Notes: generated from the sequence alone by a model not told the origin. A stretch of 64,000 bases of DNA from Ursus arctos (GCF_023065955.2 NW_026622985.1:70917931-70981930); one strand, 5' to 3'. Counted from the stretch's first letter, positions 36,651 to 50,414 are shown. A program made the numbers and translations.

Positions 36651-37596
36651 AATCATTTTTGCCCTATATATTAACTAATATATCTATAATACATATAAAG
36701 GATGATGCTTAGTAGCAGTACTTTGGGGAAGCCAAAATACTTCAAAATTAAGATGCTTAGAGAGAATCTTGTTAAAATTGTATAAACTTTGAAAAAATAT
36801 TTTGATATGATATTTTAGACCCCTCTTCTTGAGATTTTCTTTGGAAAACTTTTAATGGATACCGCATGGACCGAATTTTAATCATCAAGCACTTGCTGAT
36901 GGCCTGTCATTGCTTTTAAAAAATAATAATACCAGATACAGTGTAAGTAAGTTCAAGTTTGAGTCGTAGATTGAGTAAGTGATGTGAGATTTTTCAAATT
37001 CAAGGGTAAATTTGAGAGTTTTCCCTGCCCGTTGGCACACTTAATACCATGATTATTAATGTTCTTAATTACTGAAAATAAGCACCAACATATTTGATAC
37101 CTCTGTGTTTCTTAGGATATGCCTTTTGTCATTAACTGTAATAGATTTTCTTTCTCTTACGTTAAGAACACCATTTCTATTACTTCTTGAGTCAGAAAAA
37201 GTGACATTGATTTGCCATGTGATTTGCCATAGGTTGGCAATAAACAATTTATGTAGGTAGCAGGCTATAATAATTTACAAAACATTAGAGTGCATAATAC
37301 ACTATAAGTAGCTCATTTATGCTATTAATAATTTATAGCAATACAGTCCTTGACTAACTTTTTAAATGCTCTAGGAGCATAAGTGATAGACACAGAAAGA
37401 TAGACCAAAGTTTCAGGAACATGTTTTCAGCAGAGACTGTTTTCATGATAACCATTATCTCATAAGTCTATGTGCATGGGCTAAAGATTATGCTAATGAC
37501 TGTAATGTGGCTCTGGGTGGCAGGTCTGTATTAGTGAGTCCTGAAAAACTTTTTGTTTGGACCTAGCAGGAAGGATCTATGATTTAAAATCTTCCT

Positions 37597-37680
37597 TTAT
37601 ATACTTTATACTTTATATTATATATATTGTATATATGTATATATTATATATACTTTATATACTTTTATATATTTTATATT
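37597..37680. repeat. AT-rich TATA/TACTTTATA simple repeat
   Basis: Almost pure A/T made of TATATAT and TATACTTTATA units. It explains the tyrosine- and isoleucine-rich ORF in this stretch, which is not a gene. Confidence 0.9.
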
Positions 37681-38063
37681 CATGGTTTGAAAATTTCTCT
37701 TGTAAAATGTGTGAAGTTTTTCACCTTGTATCAGTTTTGCAGATGATTCTCTTCACATTTATTTCTTGTAATCTTCTTATAACAACCAGTTATGAAATCT
37801 CTGTACAGTGTTGCCTGCCAGATGTCGGGCTTATGCAATATATTTTCTATTATCATGGCTCTTCTGGTATTAAGCATATAGTTTAGATGTTCATGCATAG
37901 TTTTGATGCCCTGTTTTCTATACAACCAAAAGGATGAAAGGAAATAGAGCAAATATTTTTGTGGAGGAGGGGAGTCTGGCTTTCTGACTTACTCCAGAAA
38001 AGATGTTGAAGCCTTTTCTTCCCTCATTATCAACAGAGAGGGAAAAGGAAAATCAGGAATCAC

Positions 38064-38085
38064 TTTTTTTTTTTTTTTTTTTTTT
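38064..38085. repeat. T22 homopolymer
   Basis: An unbroken run of 22 T, not attached to a recognisable SINE or L1 on either side. Confidence 0.95.
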
Positions 38086-40934
38086 GCTGAACACATCACT
38101 TATAAAATAAGGTTGTGATAAGGCTGTGGAGCTTTCTTTTTGTTAAGACCATCACATTCCCTAAAGACTTTGTTCTCCTAATGCTTAGATTAGAAACTTC
38201 AGAAGTTATTATAAAGATAATGAGATTCATTGTTAAAGATTGACTCAGGAGAATTTTTGGAACATAATAAATTTAAATAAGAAAACCAGAAATTAATTAA
38301 TTTTATTATTATTTTTTAGCAAAACCAGGAATTTAAAGCAGCTGATTCTCAAGTAAAAATCCCACCTCATTTGGCTAAACTTGAATTTTATGGAAGTCTG
38401 TACAGATTATGTCAGGTTTTCCTCTTCACATGAAGAATGGGTTGAGCATCTTAGCGCCTGAGTCTCATTTTGCCTTCATCATTTATTTCTCAAAATCTAA
38501 GACAAATGCTCTCACCTAAGCTTGTGATGGCTACTTTGAGACTCTCCTGTCAGGGGGCCAGGCAGAGCTGCCCCTTGTTCCTCCTCAGGAAACCCCTTCA
38601 GTGCAGAGGAAGAGGCAGCTAGTCTACGGTCTACAGTCACTCTGATAATTGCCAAATCTGAATTTCCATCCAGTGGCATGGTGGTTTTTACATATCACCT
38701 GAAAATGTTAATAGACATTCTAAATTAGAAAAAGGAATAAGTTAAAATAAAAAGCTCAATTGAAAACAACTAGATGAGACTAAAAATAGTTTGGTATGTT
38801 GCCACTTCCTTCAAATCCAAATAGCAATGTATATTTTCAGACTGGGAAGCTGAGAGGTACAATGGCAGCCTCGATTGCCTGCTGAGGGACTCAGCGCTGT
38901 CATTCACCCTGCCCAGATACTGCTTTCAGCAGATGAGGTAGAACAATGGAGTCAATCATCCTTAACAAACATTTATTAAGGGACTACTCGGTGCTAAGCC
39001 CTAGATGGGTAGGATACAACAAGGAATGCTTTGAGTAAGGTTACTGTAGTAGGCAACTTGGGCTTAACATGAAACCCGTGGTGTATCAGCTTCAGGTCCT
39101 CTCTCTTGCATGGACACATTTGGAGGCTCTATACTTAATTATAAATGCATAATTTTGATGCTTTCACATAAGAAGAGACCCTTCAATTATTTAAGCTTTA
39201 GGTTCCACCAAACTGGGGTCCTTCCCTGGTCAGCTGTGAATCTTTGGCTATGAAATCAAATGTATAAGAAATATGACTCTGCCTTTGCTGTAGTTGAATT
39301 TATTTTCTGCTTGAACATGTGTGCTGCTGAGTGCAAGAAGTGATCCCAGCATATTCAGAAATTCTGCTGGAAGCGAATCTAAATTCTGAATGGAGTTTAC
39401 AGAATGCCAGTATACTGAGGGGAGCATCTGGTCCTAGGTTTCCCCTTGTCTGTGTTGTCTCTGAGACGTTGAGTTGGCTCTTTGACCTAGAGGTGGACAG
39501 TCTAGGGAGACTGCATCTTTGTTCTTCTGATCCTGATTGTGAGTCATCTTTGATGAGCTCTCTCTCAACTTCTTCCATGCCCAAAGCATGGAAGACCCTG
39601 AGGGACCAAAGGATTGGGACTTGGCTTTCCTCTAGCACCACTCTGGAAATACAGGGAAATCTGAAACTATCTGTGTCTAGATATGCCCAGCACCCATGTC
39701 CACCCTACTGCTTCCATGCTATGCCACGTACTGGAAGTTTCTCTAAGGCATGCCTCATTCCTGGGCTCCACCTTGTTATTGAGGCATAGGCCTCCTGTGT
39801 TCCAAAAATCCCCCAGATGTATTCAAGGATAGAACTAGAGTTTGGTTGCAAGTCAGGACTCCTTTTTAAGGAACTGGTGGCTAAGTCCTCTTGTTACCCC
39901 GATTCATGAGTCAGATTTTGGGGTGAGGAGAGGAGCTGTTTCTCAACCATCATAAATCTATGGCTACCATTTTTGCATAAACACCGTGCTTTGAGTCTTT
40001 CAAGCTTTGGTCTTTGAAACTTAACAGCCAGTGTTCATATGGCTCAAAATTTTCAAACTATCCATCTCTGGTTCCAAAAGCCAATTTTTGAAACTTGAGA
40101 GACCAAAATTGATTTTTTTTGCTCTGGTTCTTTTGTGGCTTCTCCTTTCAAAAGCAGTGGAAGTAGAATGTGCCAATTGGAGAGCCTGTGAGGTACAAGG
40201 AATTAGTAATTTATAATATTATCTGGCCACATCATCCCTTCATAATGGCATTTCAGTAGTTGCAAAACTGGCCATAATGCAGGTATCTGCACTAGCCACC
40301 TTTTCTCCTCATCAGAAAATTTCCCAACCCGCTGAACTGAATAAGCGTCTGCTCAAATGCTGTGGATGAGTGCCCATTGTTAAGATGAACTTGTTCTTGA
40401 TCAGGGATATTTGACTATGCTGTGGGTAACTATGTTAGCCTGTCTTGAGATCACTTTAAACAACTAGACTATATGAAAAATGATGAGTTGAAAATTTCAT
40501 TTTCTAAATTTGATAGGTACATTCCATTTACTACATTTGACCTTAGAAGTTCTAGATTCACCCTCAGTGGTAAGCCTCACTAATGGAGTAATTTGCTATT
40601 CTCTTCATAACTCCTTATGCAAAAAAATTATATACGTTTCAGTGCTGCCAAAATAATGGTTTTAAATGTCATTTTCTAATAGCACTACATATAATTTTGA
40701 GTAGTTTGGATAGCAGTATATAAGTTTTGCTTGCTGTTTGGAAGTATTAAAATATAAAGGATTTTTTGTATCGTATCTTTCTTGATGTACTGAAGCACTT
40801 AACACGACATGCAGAAATGTCAACAGACTTACTTTATTTCATAAAATTAAGCTTCATTTCTGGATTTCTTTCAATCATTTCAGGAGGGCAATATTATTCT
40901 TATGCAGGATAAATACAATAAAATATTTTAAATG

Positions 40935-41130
40935 TTTTTTTTTTTTAGATTTTATTTATTTGACACAGAGAGAGAGAGAGAGCACAAGCAGGGGGAGCAG
41001 CAGGCAGAGGGGGAGGGAGAAGCAGACACCCCGTTGAGCAGGGAGCCCCATGCGGGGCTGGATCCCAGGACCCTGGGATCATGACCTGAGCCAAAGACAG
41101 ATGCTTAACTGACGGCCACCCAGGCACCCC
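40935..41130 (-). mobile_element. Can-SINE
   Basis: Reverse-complement Can-SINE: TTTTTTTTTTAGATTTTATT, a (GA)n tract, a GGGGCTGGATCCCAGGACCC box and a head ending GGCCACCCAGGCACCCC. A short 8-bp direct repeat TTTAAATG is at 40927-40934 and 41131-41138. Confidence 0.92.
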
Positions 41131-41839
41131 TTTAAATGCATTTGAGCTGTTCTCTGGCAGTTCCATCTCAGTGGTAATTATAATTCTAATTGATCTTCCA
41201 GGCCTTATATAGGCTAGCAGCTCTCTAGGAAAATTAATGATAATGAAATAGAGGAGTGTATTTTAATTCAAAGTTAATAAAAAATAACTGAATCAGGATT
41301 TAACAACCTCTGAAAGTCGCCCATAATTTGGAATTGAAATTATTATGTGTGGGAGCCACTCTAGAGTTATTTATAATGGGTGTGGGCTTTGGATATTTCA
41401 CTTCCAATAACAATGGATTTGGTTTGAAAGAATTCTCCTCTTGAATCTTGAAAAATTATTGAAGATGATATGAAGATATTTTCAAGATGAAAAAAATAAA
41501 GCAACAGAATTACTAGATGGAAGAGCTTCACAAAGAGCAAGCTTGATCAGTAGCATGTGAAACAAGCAATACAATTACATTTGCTAAGATAGAATTTTTA
41601 ATGTTCGATCAAGGATCAATATTTAAATTCCTCTGATTTATCTACCAATAATTCCACAGTGCAGATGAAAAAAAATTCCCATTTCATGTTTTGATAAGGA
41701 AAAATAGCAATAATAGAAGCAAATGCCCCAAATACATTTCTTCGCTTTTTTTTTGCAAAAGAAATCATTTCCAATAATCTAAGCCTTAACTATAAATATG
41801 GTTATAAATTAACATTGTGAAAGAGAGGGTTGAACTCTT

Positions 41840-42053
41840 TTTTTCTCTCTCTCTCTTTTTCTAAAGATTTTATTTATTTAAGAGAGAGAGAGAGAGAGAG
41901 GAAACACAAGCCAGGGGAGAGGCAGAGGAGGGAGAAGCAGACTCCCTGCTGAGCAAGGAGCTTGACATGGGGCTCGAATCCCAAGGCTCCAGGATCACGA
42001 CCCCAGCTGAAGGCAGGCACTTAACCAACTGAGCCACCCAAGCACCCCAAGAT
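41840..42053 (-). mobile_element. Can-SINE
   Basis: Reverse-complement Can-SINE: CTAAAGATTTTATTTATTTA, (GA)n, a head ending CTGAGCCACCCAAGCACCCC. A 12-bp duplication GGTTGAACTCTT/GGTTGAATTCTT (one mismatch) is at 41828-41839 and 42054-42065. Confidence 0.92.
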
Positions 42054-43141
42054 GGTTGAATTCTTGACCAAGTAAAGCCAGAATCAATAATTACTTTTAA
42101 GACAAAAAAAGCAATAAATTTCCTTCCAGTAAGCTAGTAATTCCTGGGCAGAGCTGAGCCATCAAGGATTAGTATTAAATTCCTATTAAAAATAGGAATT
42201 GAGTAAATTCAAAGTCTTCAACTCTTTCTTGTTATTCATTTACTGATTCATATATATGTAATCATTTACATATTCATTCCTTTATTCCTTTATGAATTTT
42301 TAAAATATTTATTAAGTGCCTGTTATTTGCAAGGCTCTTTTTAAAATTATATTCCAAATTCCAATAAATCATAACTATCCAGAGGAATATGTTCTTAAAG
42401 AATTTAAGCACCTTTGAAATATAGTTGAGCTCTTTTATTTCTGTATGCATTAAAGATACACTTTATTAAATGTTACAATGAATAGATTTATAGAGCAACC
42501 ATGTATTTAATTTCAAACACAACTTTTATATGCAGTGACATTTTACAATGTCAGCAATGGAAATTGACCTGTAAGTAATTTATATAAAAAAGGTAATTAT
42601 TTAACCACAGATAGGGGACAATGACTTAAATTTGTTTGAAGATTATTGTGAAGTCATTCAAAATTTACTAAGCATCAAGGGTCCACTTGCTACCCAGCTG
42701 ACATACAGAATTGTAGACAGTTTTTAAGGCAGTTTGAGAGAAAGGTGAAAATCTTAGTAGTGGTTTTGAGGCGTGGAAAGTTTTATTATAGTATACCAGT
42801 TGTACAGCAGTGTACAGTGTTCATAGTAGAAGAAAAAATTTCCCCTTGACATCATCTATTCCTTTGAGTATAGTTTGGCCATTTATGTGTGGCTTGCATA
42901 ACTGAGAATTAAATGATCACAAAAATAAACAGGTCGATACAGAGCCCATTTATATAAATCCTAGTTAATTCTCTTTGGTTAAGCTTTTAATTATATCCAA
43001 TTATTTCCTGTTAGCTCATTGAAAATCTCCTGACAAATAACCGGGTGACGATGAGCAACATCACATCTTACATGTTATTTTTTTTAGGAAACATCACACT
43101 AATTATGACATTGCCTCCAGTTATTAGGCAAACAAACATAA

Positions 43142-43456
<315 letters not shown>

Positions 43457-44659
43457 TAGTAAGTAAATCTCAGGAGCCTCAAGCAATGTGTTGGTAAAAA
43501 TCCATTGGTAACATCATTATTGTAGACTAAGCCCAATATTGAATATACATATTTCAAGTTATTAATTGTGAAGCCATTATTTTTTCATATGATATTTAGT
43601 TTGCTGAGAACAGAAACGATATAGTTGGTTCATTTTAAGTGTGATTCTACTTGTAGAATATCTAATCGATTGCTAGGTTACTAACTAAAAGAAGCTGTTA
43701 AATAAACCAGAATTATAATATGTTCTAAATTTTGCATCTTGAAACTGTCTTCCATTTCAGGGAAGAGAAATATTTTGTTGTTGACTCTAATTTCTTCATG
43801 AATTATACCTAATTTACACTCTGTCCAACAAGTGGTATTTTTTTTCTTAGCTTTGTTTAGTTTATTTGGAATTCTAATCGAGGTATGGATTATTTAGATT
43901 TTTTCCCAATAATTTACTAAGCAAAAGTTATTTGCTAAGCAACAATTTTATTATTTAGTAAGCAAAAATAACCACTCATTATTTTGAGGTGGTCCTTATA
44001 GATCCCAGCCCTGGGCTGAATACATGAGTGGTATTCAGATATACCAATTCTGGAATTGATTCTTGGAGAAAGTGACAGTTATTCTCCCTATATTTCATGT
44101 TCTAGATGTGGTGTTATATTTTATATTTCAAATATATTTCAAATTATATTTTATATTTCGGATCGCTTATTCTGGGCTGCTCCATAAATCTAGACAGAAT
44201 TGTTATATTCCTTTGATTGTTTATTTCTTAAAATTGAGATAGAATACAATAAAGCCACTTCTTATGAAAACTGAATTTTAAAAACTTTATCTCTTTGTGA
44301 TTTAATTTCAAATAGAGATTTTTTTTACCATTGAGATAATGTTAGTAACCTTTGTTAGGCCACCATCACTGTCACTAACGTAGGAACAGACTATTATTAC
44401 TTACTTTGGCCCCTCGGTTTAGGAATATTTCATAATTTGATGCATTGGAAAAAAATTTATTAAAGAAAATGTAGGGTGAGTAAAAATGTTTCTATATACC
44501 ATGCTAAACTGCTTGAAATGGCACAGCAGAGATTCTGACTCTCCTTTTTAATCATACAGTTAGGATAAATACATACTATTAAAATTACTTCTTTATTATA
44601 TTTTTGCTCATCAAGAATGGGATTTGTTTTTTTTTCTTTTTTTGAGAGAAAGCAGGGTT

Positions 44660-45066
44660 TTTTTTTTAATTTTAAGTTTTTATTTTGATTCCAGTTAGTT
44701 AACATACAGTGTTATATTAGTTTCCAGTATATAATATAGTGATGCAACATTTCCACACATCACCTGGTGCTCATCACAAGTGCTCTCTTTAATCCCCATC
44801 ACCTGTTTAATCCATCCCCCCAGCCCACCTCTTCTCTGGTAACCAGCATTTTGTTCTCTATAATTAAGAGTCTGTTTCTTAATTTGTCTCTCTCTCTTTT
44901 TTCCTCTTTGCTCATGTCTTTTGTCTCTTAAATTCCATGTGTGAGTGAAATCATATGGTATTTGTCTTTCTCTGACTTACTTTGTTTAGCATTATACTCT
45001 CTAGTTCCGTTCATGTCATTGCAAATGGCAAGATTTCATTCTTTTTCATGGTTAAAAAATATTCCT

Positions 45067-45113
<47 letters not shown>

Positions 45114-45426
45114 CATCTTCTTTATCCATTCGTCAATTGGTGGACATTTGGGCTGCTTCCATATCTTGGCTATTATAGATAATGCTGCTGTAAACATAGG
45201 TGTGCATGTATCCCTTTGAATTAGTGTTTTTGTATTCTTTGGGTAAATACCTGGTAGTGCAATTGTTGGATCATAGGGTAGTTCTATTTTTAACTCTTGG
45301 AGGAACCTCCATACTGTTTTCCACAGTGGCTGTACCAATTGACATTCCCACCAACAGTGCAAAACAGTGCATTGTTTGTATTTCTGTGGTGTTGGTTGTT
45401 ATTTCTCCTCTCTCATTTGCAATTTT
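44660..45426 (-). mobile_element. LINE-1 3' portion
   Basis: The left end is a reverse-complement L1 3' UTR (starting TTTTAAGTTTTTATTTTG). Minus-strand frames at 45066-45362 give ORF2 C-terminal protein (LVQPLWKTVWRFLQELKIEL, then PIDEWIKKML), interrupted by a (TAGA)11 tract. An imperfect 13-bp duplication GAGAGAAAGCAGG/GAGAGAAAACAGT at 44644-44656 and 45427-45439 may be its target site. Confidence 0.88.
45067..45112. repeat. (TAGA)11 microsatellite
   Basis: Eleven perfect TAGA units plus TA. It sits inside the L1 ORF2 remnant, where related copies in the window have a short 'tatatgtgta'-like sequence. Confidence 0.97.
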
Positions 45427-46074
45427 AGAGAGAAAACAGTTTTAAATCAACATAAATGGAAAGTTTGGATTTAGATTAAATTTATCCCCTATATTAGAAT
45501 AAGGTTGTTTATGTTGTTAAGTTATGCTTTAGAAATATGTAAATTTATTTGCCTTTGTTCCTCCCTTGCATTGAGAAAACACATAATTAAGTATTCTCTT
45601 TTGCTTTGCACATGAGTGAATGCAACAGGCAGCAGAGGATGTTCTTGAGACCACCATGATAGATTCCAAAAGTGATGTCAAGTTACGAACAATAGCAGGA
45701 AATAGGTTGATATAAGCCAGAGTGAAAAGCCTTGGTAAATTACTTCCTTTCCCTTCTCCTGACATCCTCCCAACCGTTTGCTTTATTGATGCCCAATTTC
45801 CCACTAAATTAAATTCAACCAAGTCCTAGTGGAGTGACAGAATTTGCAGAGTCCTTATTTCTGTAGGTAGTTTCCTTGACGTGAGAGTAATAATAAAACA
45901 TGCTGTAAAATGAGAAAGAAGCAGTATGCTTAGGGGTTTTATGTTCTCTGAACCTTTATATAGAAAATAGGCCATATGTGTTCAGTAACTATTCTTTGCA
46001 AGGAATGGTAAGTGCTTTGGGGGAATTGAAAATTACTTACATAAGGATCTTGCCATCCAAAGAGGGAAACTAAT

Positions 46075-46262
46075 GTTTATCAAGTGCTTATCATGTCCTA
46101 AGCACTGTTTAAAGACATTTATTTGCTATCATATTTGATCTTATTTTAATTCCAAATGTAGATATTATTACCCCTTTTGTGCAGTGAAAGAAACTGAAGT
46201 TCACTTAAGTGAACGAGTTAGCAGGGATCTTAAACCCAGATCTGTCTGACTTTAAAGTTCTT
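46075..46262 (-). mobile_element. MIR-like SINE fragment
   Basis: 'caagtgcttatcatgtccta', 'attattaccccttttgtgca', then 'ttaaacccagatctgtctga' is reverse-complement MIR order. Confidence 0.65.
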
Positions 46263-46944
46263 TTTCACCTGCTTCCCTTAAAAGTAGAAAAAGAAGGAGC
46301 CAAAGGAGAGAGGAAGAGAGTGAGAAAAAGAGATATCTGTCCCAGACGATGACCATCTAAAAAGGGAAATGCAACATCCAGTAAGAAGTGAGGCAGATCA
46401 CTGTGAAGTTAACAAAGCTTAAATTTCAGAGAAGTTTTCTTGCCTGAGCCCCTTCCAAGGCCCTGTACTTAATTTTTTATTTCTAATTTTGAAAGCTTTA
46501 TTCCTGGGAAGAACTCCTCCATAATGTATAAGTTTCAGTTCCAAAAATCCTTGTTATACCCTTGAATAAAAGATATATAGATAAAATGCTAAGGTAAGGA
46601 GGAAGCAATTAGTATCAACTGGGAGTTGGGCTATTCAGGGAAAGTTTTCCACAGGAAGTCGCATTTAGAAGAAGTCTTTGAGACTTGAACTGTGTATTTG
46701 AACAAGCAAAGGTGAGTGAAAAAGGATGCTATAGGCAGAGGGAATAATACAAGACATGGGGCATGTACAGAAAACAATGACTGGTTTGGTCAGATTGGCG
46801 GATGCTTAAAGGATAAAACAGAAGACAAATTGGAGCAACGTGATGGAAATTGTGAATCATGGGAGCTGAAATAATAAAGGAAGTTGAAGATTCAGAAAAT
46901 CCTACCCAGTTTTGCTACTAAGTGGTCTTTGGTTATCTTCAAGA

Positions 46945-47105
46945 GAGCAGTGATTCTCAAAGTATGATTCCCTGGATCTGGATCATCTACATCACTTGAG
47001 AACTTGTGAGAAATACATATTCTTAAGCCCCACTCAACCCTACTGAATAAGAACTCTGGGTGTAGGGACCGTGGTCTGTATGACTGATACATGCCCTTCC
47101 AAGCA
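46945..47105. mobile_element. hAT-type (MER5/MER20-like) remnant
   Basis: 'agcagtgattctcaaagtat' at one end with 'cacttgagaacttgtgagaa' and 'cttaagccccactcaaccct' inside resembles the short Charlie-group elements. Confidence 0.55.
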
Positions 47106-47106
47106 T

Positions 47107-47174
47107 GAGAGCCCAATTTAAGACAGTTATTAGGTGTAGAGAGCCCAATTTAAGACAGTTATTAGGTGTAGAGA
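47107..47174. repeat. 32-bp tandem duplication
   Basis: Two identical 32-bp copies (47107-47138 and 47139-47170), each beginning GAGAGCCCAATTTAAGAC, followed by the first 4 bases of a third copy. Confidence 0.95.
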
Positions 47175-47504
47175 AGGCCCAACTCCAAAGAGTTAGGGAA
47201 TGGGTGAGTACTGAAATGAGGAGTTATGTAGAACACCAACGGTGGTGGTGGGAAAGAGAAAGAACACCTGCCTAAGAGGATGGCTATGTGGAAGAATTTT
47301 GCCTTTGCACTGTAGAGATTTTGTTTTTTGTTGTTTTGTTTTATTTTGTTTGTTTTTTGAGACAGAAGGAAAGCAGGTAACTGGAGTTAAAGAGAAAGAT
47401 GAGAAAAGAGTTAGGAAACTGAAGGTGTTCATATTATACAGCCTTGATCTTTTAAGTCAATTATAAGTCATAGGAATTGAGTAGTGTCAGTCCTGTAACT
47501 TTGT

Positions 47505-49260
47505 TCTTCTCCTTCAGTATTGTGTTGGTTATTTAGGGTCTTTTGCATCTCCATATAAACTTTAGAATCAGTTTGTCAGACCCACAAAATAACTTGCTGA
47601 GATTTTGACTGGGATTGCATTGAATCTATAGATCAAGTCGGGAGGAACTAATATCTTGACAATATTGAATCTTCCTTTTCATGAACATGGACCATCTCTT
47701 TATTTACTTAATTTTTCTTTGATTTCATTCATCAGAGTTTTGTGGTTTTCCTCATCTAGATCTTGTATATATTTTCTTATATTTATATCTAAGTATTTTG
47801 TTTTGGGAATGCTAATGTAAATGGTAATGTGTTTTTAATTTCAAATTCCACTTGTTCATTGCTGATATTTAGGAAAGCATATGTATATTAACCTTGTATC
47901 CTCCAACCTTGCTATAATCACTTATTAGTTCCAGGAGTTTTATTGCTGATTATTCTAGATTTTGTACATATATAATAATGTCATCTATGAGCAAAAACAG
48001 TTTATTTCTTTCTTCCCAATCTGTGTGCTTTTTATTTCCTTTTCTGGTCTTAATGCATTAGCTAGAATTTCCAGCATAATGTAGAAAATGAGTTACGGGA
48101 AAGGACGTGCTTGCCTTGTTCCTGACCTTAGCAGGAAGTCTTTGAGTTTCTCACCCTTACATATGATGTTAACTATAGGGTTATTATAGATATCTTTATC
48201 AAGTTAAGGAAATTTCCCTCTATTCCTAGTTTGCCGAGAGTTTTTATCAGAAATTAGCATTGGATCTTGTCAAGTGAATTCTGCATCTATTGTCACAATT
48301 ATGTGATTTTTCTCAGGTTAGCCCAGTAATAGAATTGATTATGTTAATTCATTTGTGAATTTTGAACCTTGTATATCTGGACTTAATCCCACTTGGTCAT
48401 GGTATATATAATCTCTTTATACAATGTTGGACTTGAGTTGCCAGTATTTTGTTGAAGATTTTTGGTTCTACGTTCATGAGAAATATTGGTCTATAATGTT
48501 GGTCTTCGCCTGGTTTTGGTGTTCTGTTATTGTTGGCCTCAAAGAATAGTTAGGAAGTATTCCTCCTGCTTCTATCTCCTGGAAGAAGTAGAGGATTGGT
48601 AGAATTTCTACTTTAAATATTTGGTAGAATTCACCAGCGAATCTATCTGGACCTGGAGATTTCTGAATTGTAAGTTTGTTAATTATTGATACAATTTCTT
48701 TAAAAGATATATGCCTATTTAGATTGTCCATTTCTTCTTGTATGAGCTTTGGAAGATTGTATCTTTTGAGGAATTGATTCATTTCATCAAGATTATCAAA
48801 TTGGTGAGCACATAGTTACTTATAGTTTTCCTTTATTATTCTCTGACCATGGGATAGGTAGTGATGTCCCCTCTTGCAATTCTAATGTTAGTAATTTGTA
48901 TCACCTCTCTTATTTTCTTAGCCTGACTAAAAGCTTATTAATTTTATTGATCTTTTCTAAGAACCAGCTTTTGTTGATTTCCTCTACTGATTTCTTATTT
49001 TCAGTTAGGTGATTCTACTCTAATTTTTATTATTTCTCTTCTGCTTCCTTTCAATTTAATTTACTCTTCTTTTTCTAATTTCCTATGGTAGAAACTTAAG
49101 ACTATTGATTTTAGATCTGTCTTCTTTTCTAATATGTGCATTTAATGCTATAAATTTCCCTCTGTACCACTTTCACTGCATGCCACAGGATGGTTAGTGT
49201 GAGCTGGAGTTGGGTATTTTCATTCCCTAGATCAATTGGATTCTAATAAAAACCCTAGTA
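47505..49260 (-). mobile_element. Ancient LINE-1 ORF2 region
   Basis: Minus-strand reverse-transcriptase sequence is visible at 48474-48782 (ISFKEIVSIINKLTIQKSPG then PDRFAGEFYQIF), the typical L1 'KSPGPDGF..EFYQ' block. Flanks on both sides read as L1 ORF2 in broken frames. Too decayed to be active; edges approximate. Confidence 0.85.
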
Positions 49261-50043
49261 GGTTACAGTCTCATAAAATAGTTTCTCTTGTGGGAGGACT
49301 TGTGAAGAGCAGATTTCTTTAATGCTCTGGAATATTGCAAAAATTGTTGCTTTCTCCTCCTTCTGCTGGATGCACCAAGGAATTTTTCTATGTTCTTCAC
49401 TGTGAGAAGGTAAACCTAGTTGGGCTCCTGGAGGTGATACTCACAGAGTGTGGAGCCCTTCTACAAATGGCCTCCCCTGGACTCTTTTACTCTCAGACTT
49501 GTCCACACTGAGCCTCCAGTAATTTGTCAGTTACAGTTTAGGGTTTTTTACCCTGATTCTCGTTTCTGCAGAGGTTTTTGATCATGGTTTCTTCTCTAGT
49601 AAATTGTGATTCTCTATATCTGTCTGTCTGTCTCTTCATTTATGGTGGCTGTGGTTTGTAGTGTATCTTCACTCTCTAACAGATGTTAGAAGACTTGATT
49701 TTTCGGTTTGCTCAGCTTTTTACTTGTTCGGACAGAGTGCTAACATTCAAGTTCCTTATATTTTGGACCAGAAACCAGAAGTCCTGTTTTTCATCTTTTC
49801 ATCTCTTTGCCTAACACATTGCCTAGCTTACTATATGTTAAATATGAATGAATGAATAACTTATACCTACTTCTAGGTCATATAATTGATTAAGATAGGA
49901 ATTGATTGTTAAAATGTTATTCTGAGCAGCTCTCTTAAGATTGCTATTTCTACTGCCTTGCCCTTAGAACAGCATCTTGCGATCTATAACAAAATGCCCC
50001 AAACATACTTCTTGCATGCTGAATTAAGAAGAAGACTCAAATT

Positions 50044-50251
50044 TGGGGCACCTGGGTGGCTCAGTCATTAGAGTCTGCCTTTGGCCCAGAGTGTGATCCC
50101 AGGGTCCTGAGATCGAGCCCCACATCGGGCTCCCTGTTCTGCTGGGAAGCCTGCTTCTTCCTCTCCCACTCCCCCTGCTTGTGTTCCCTCTCTCGCTGGC
50201 TCTCTCTCTCTGTCAAATAAATAAATAAATAATCTTAAAAAAGAAGAAGAG
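50044..50251 (+). mobile_element. Can-SINE
   Basis: GGGGCACCTGGGTGGCTCAG head, ATCGAGCCCCACATCGGGCT box, CT-rich tail, AATAAATAAATAAATAATC. A perfect 16-bp target-site duplication GAAGAAGACTCAAATT lies at 50028-50043 and 50252-50267. Confidence 0.95.
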
Positions 50252-50414
50252 GAAGAAGACTCAAATTCAGTATATTATTTTGATTATCCAAAATCCTGCA
50301 AGATCAGCTATGGTCTAATTCATCTTCTTGGAAAAAAAGAAAACATTTGGAAAGGACTTAAGTGGGCATTTCTTGTTTAATTTTTAATGGATTTCAGCAT
50401 TCTTGGTGAGATGG

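Noticed and set aside
37557..37886. A 109-codon tyrosine/isoleucine-rich ORF
   Set aside because: Its first half is the TATA-type simple repeat; the remainder has no recognisable domain.
48474..48782. A reverse-transcriptase-like minus-strand ORF as a novel gene
   Set aside because: The KSPGPDRF..EFYQ motif and decayed flanks identify an old L1 fragment.
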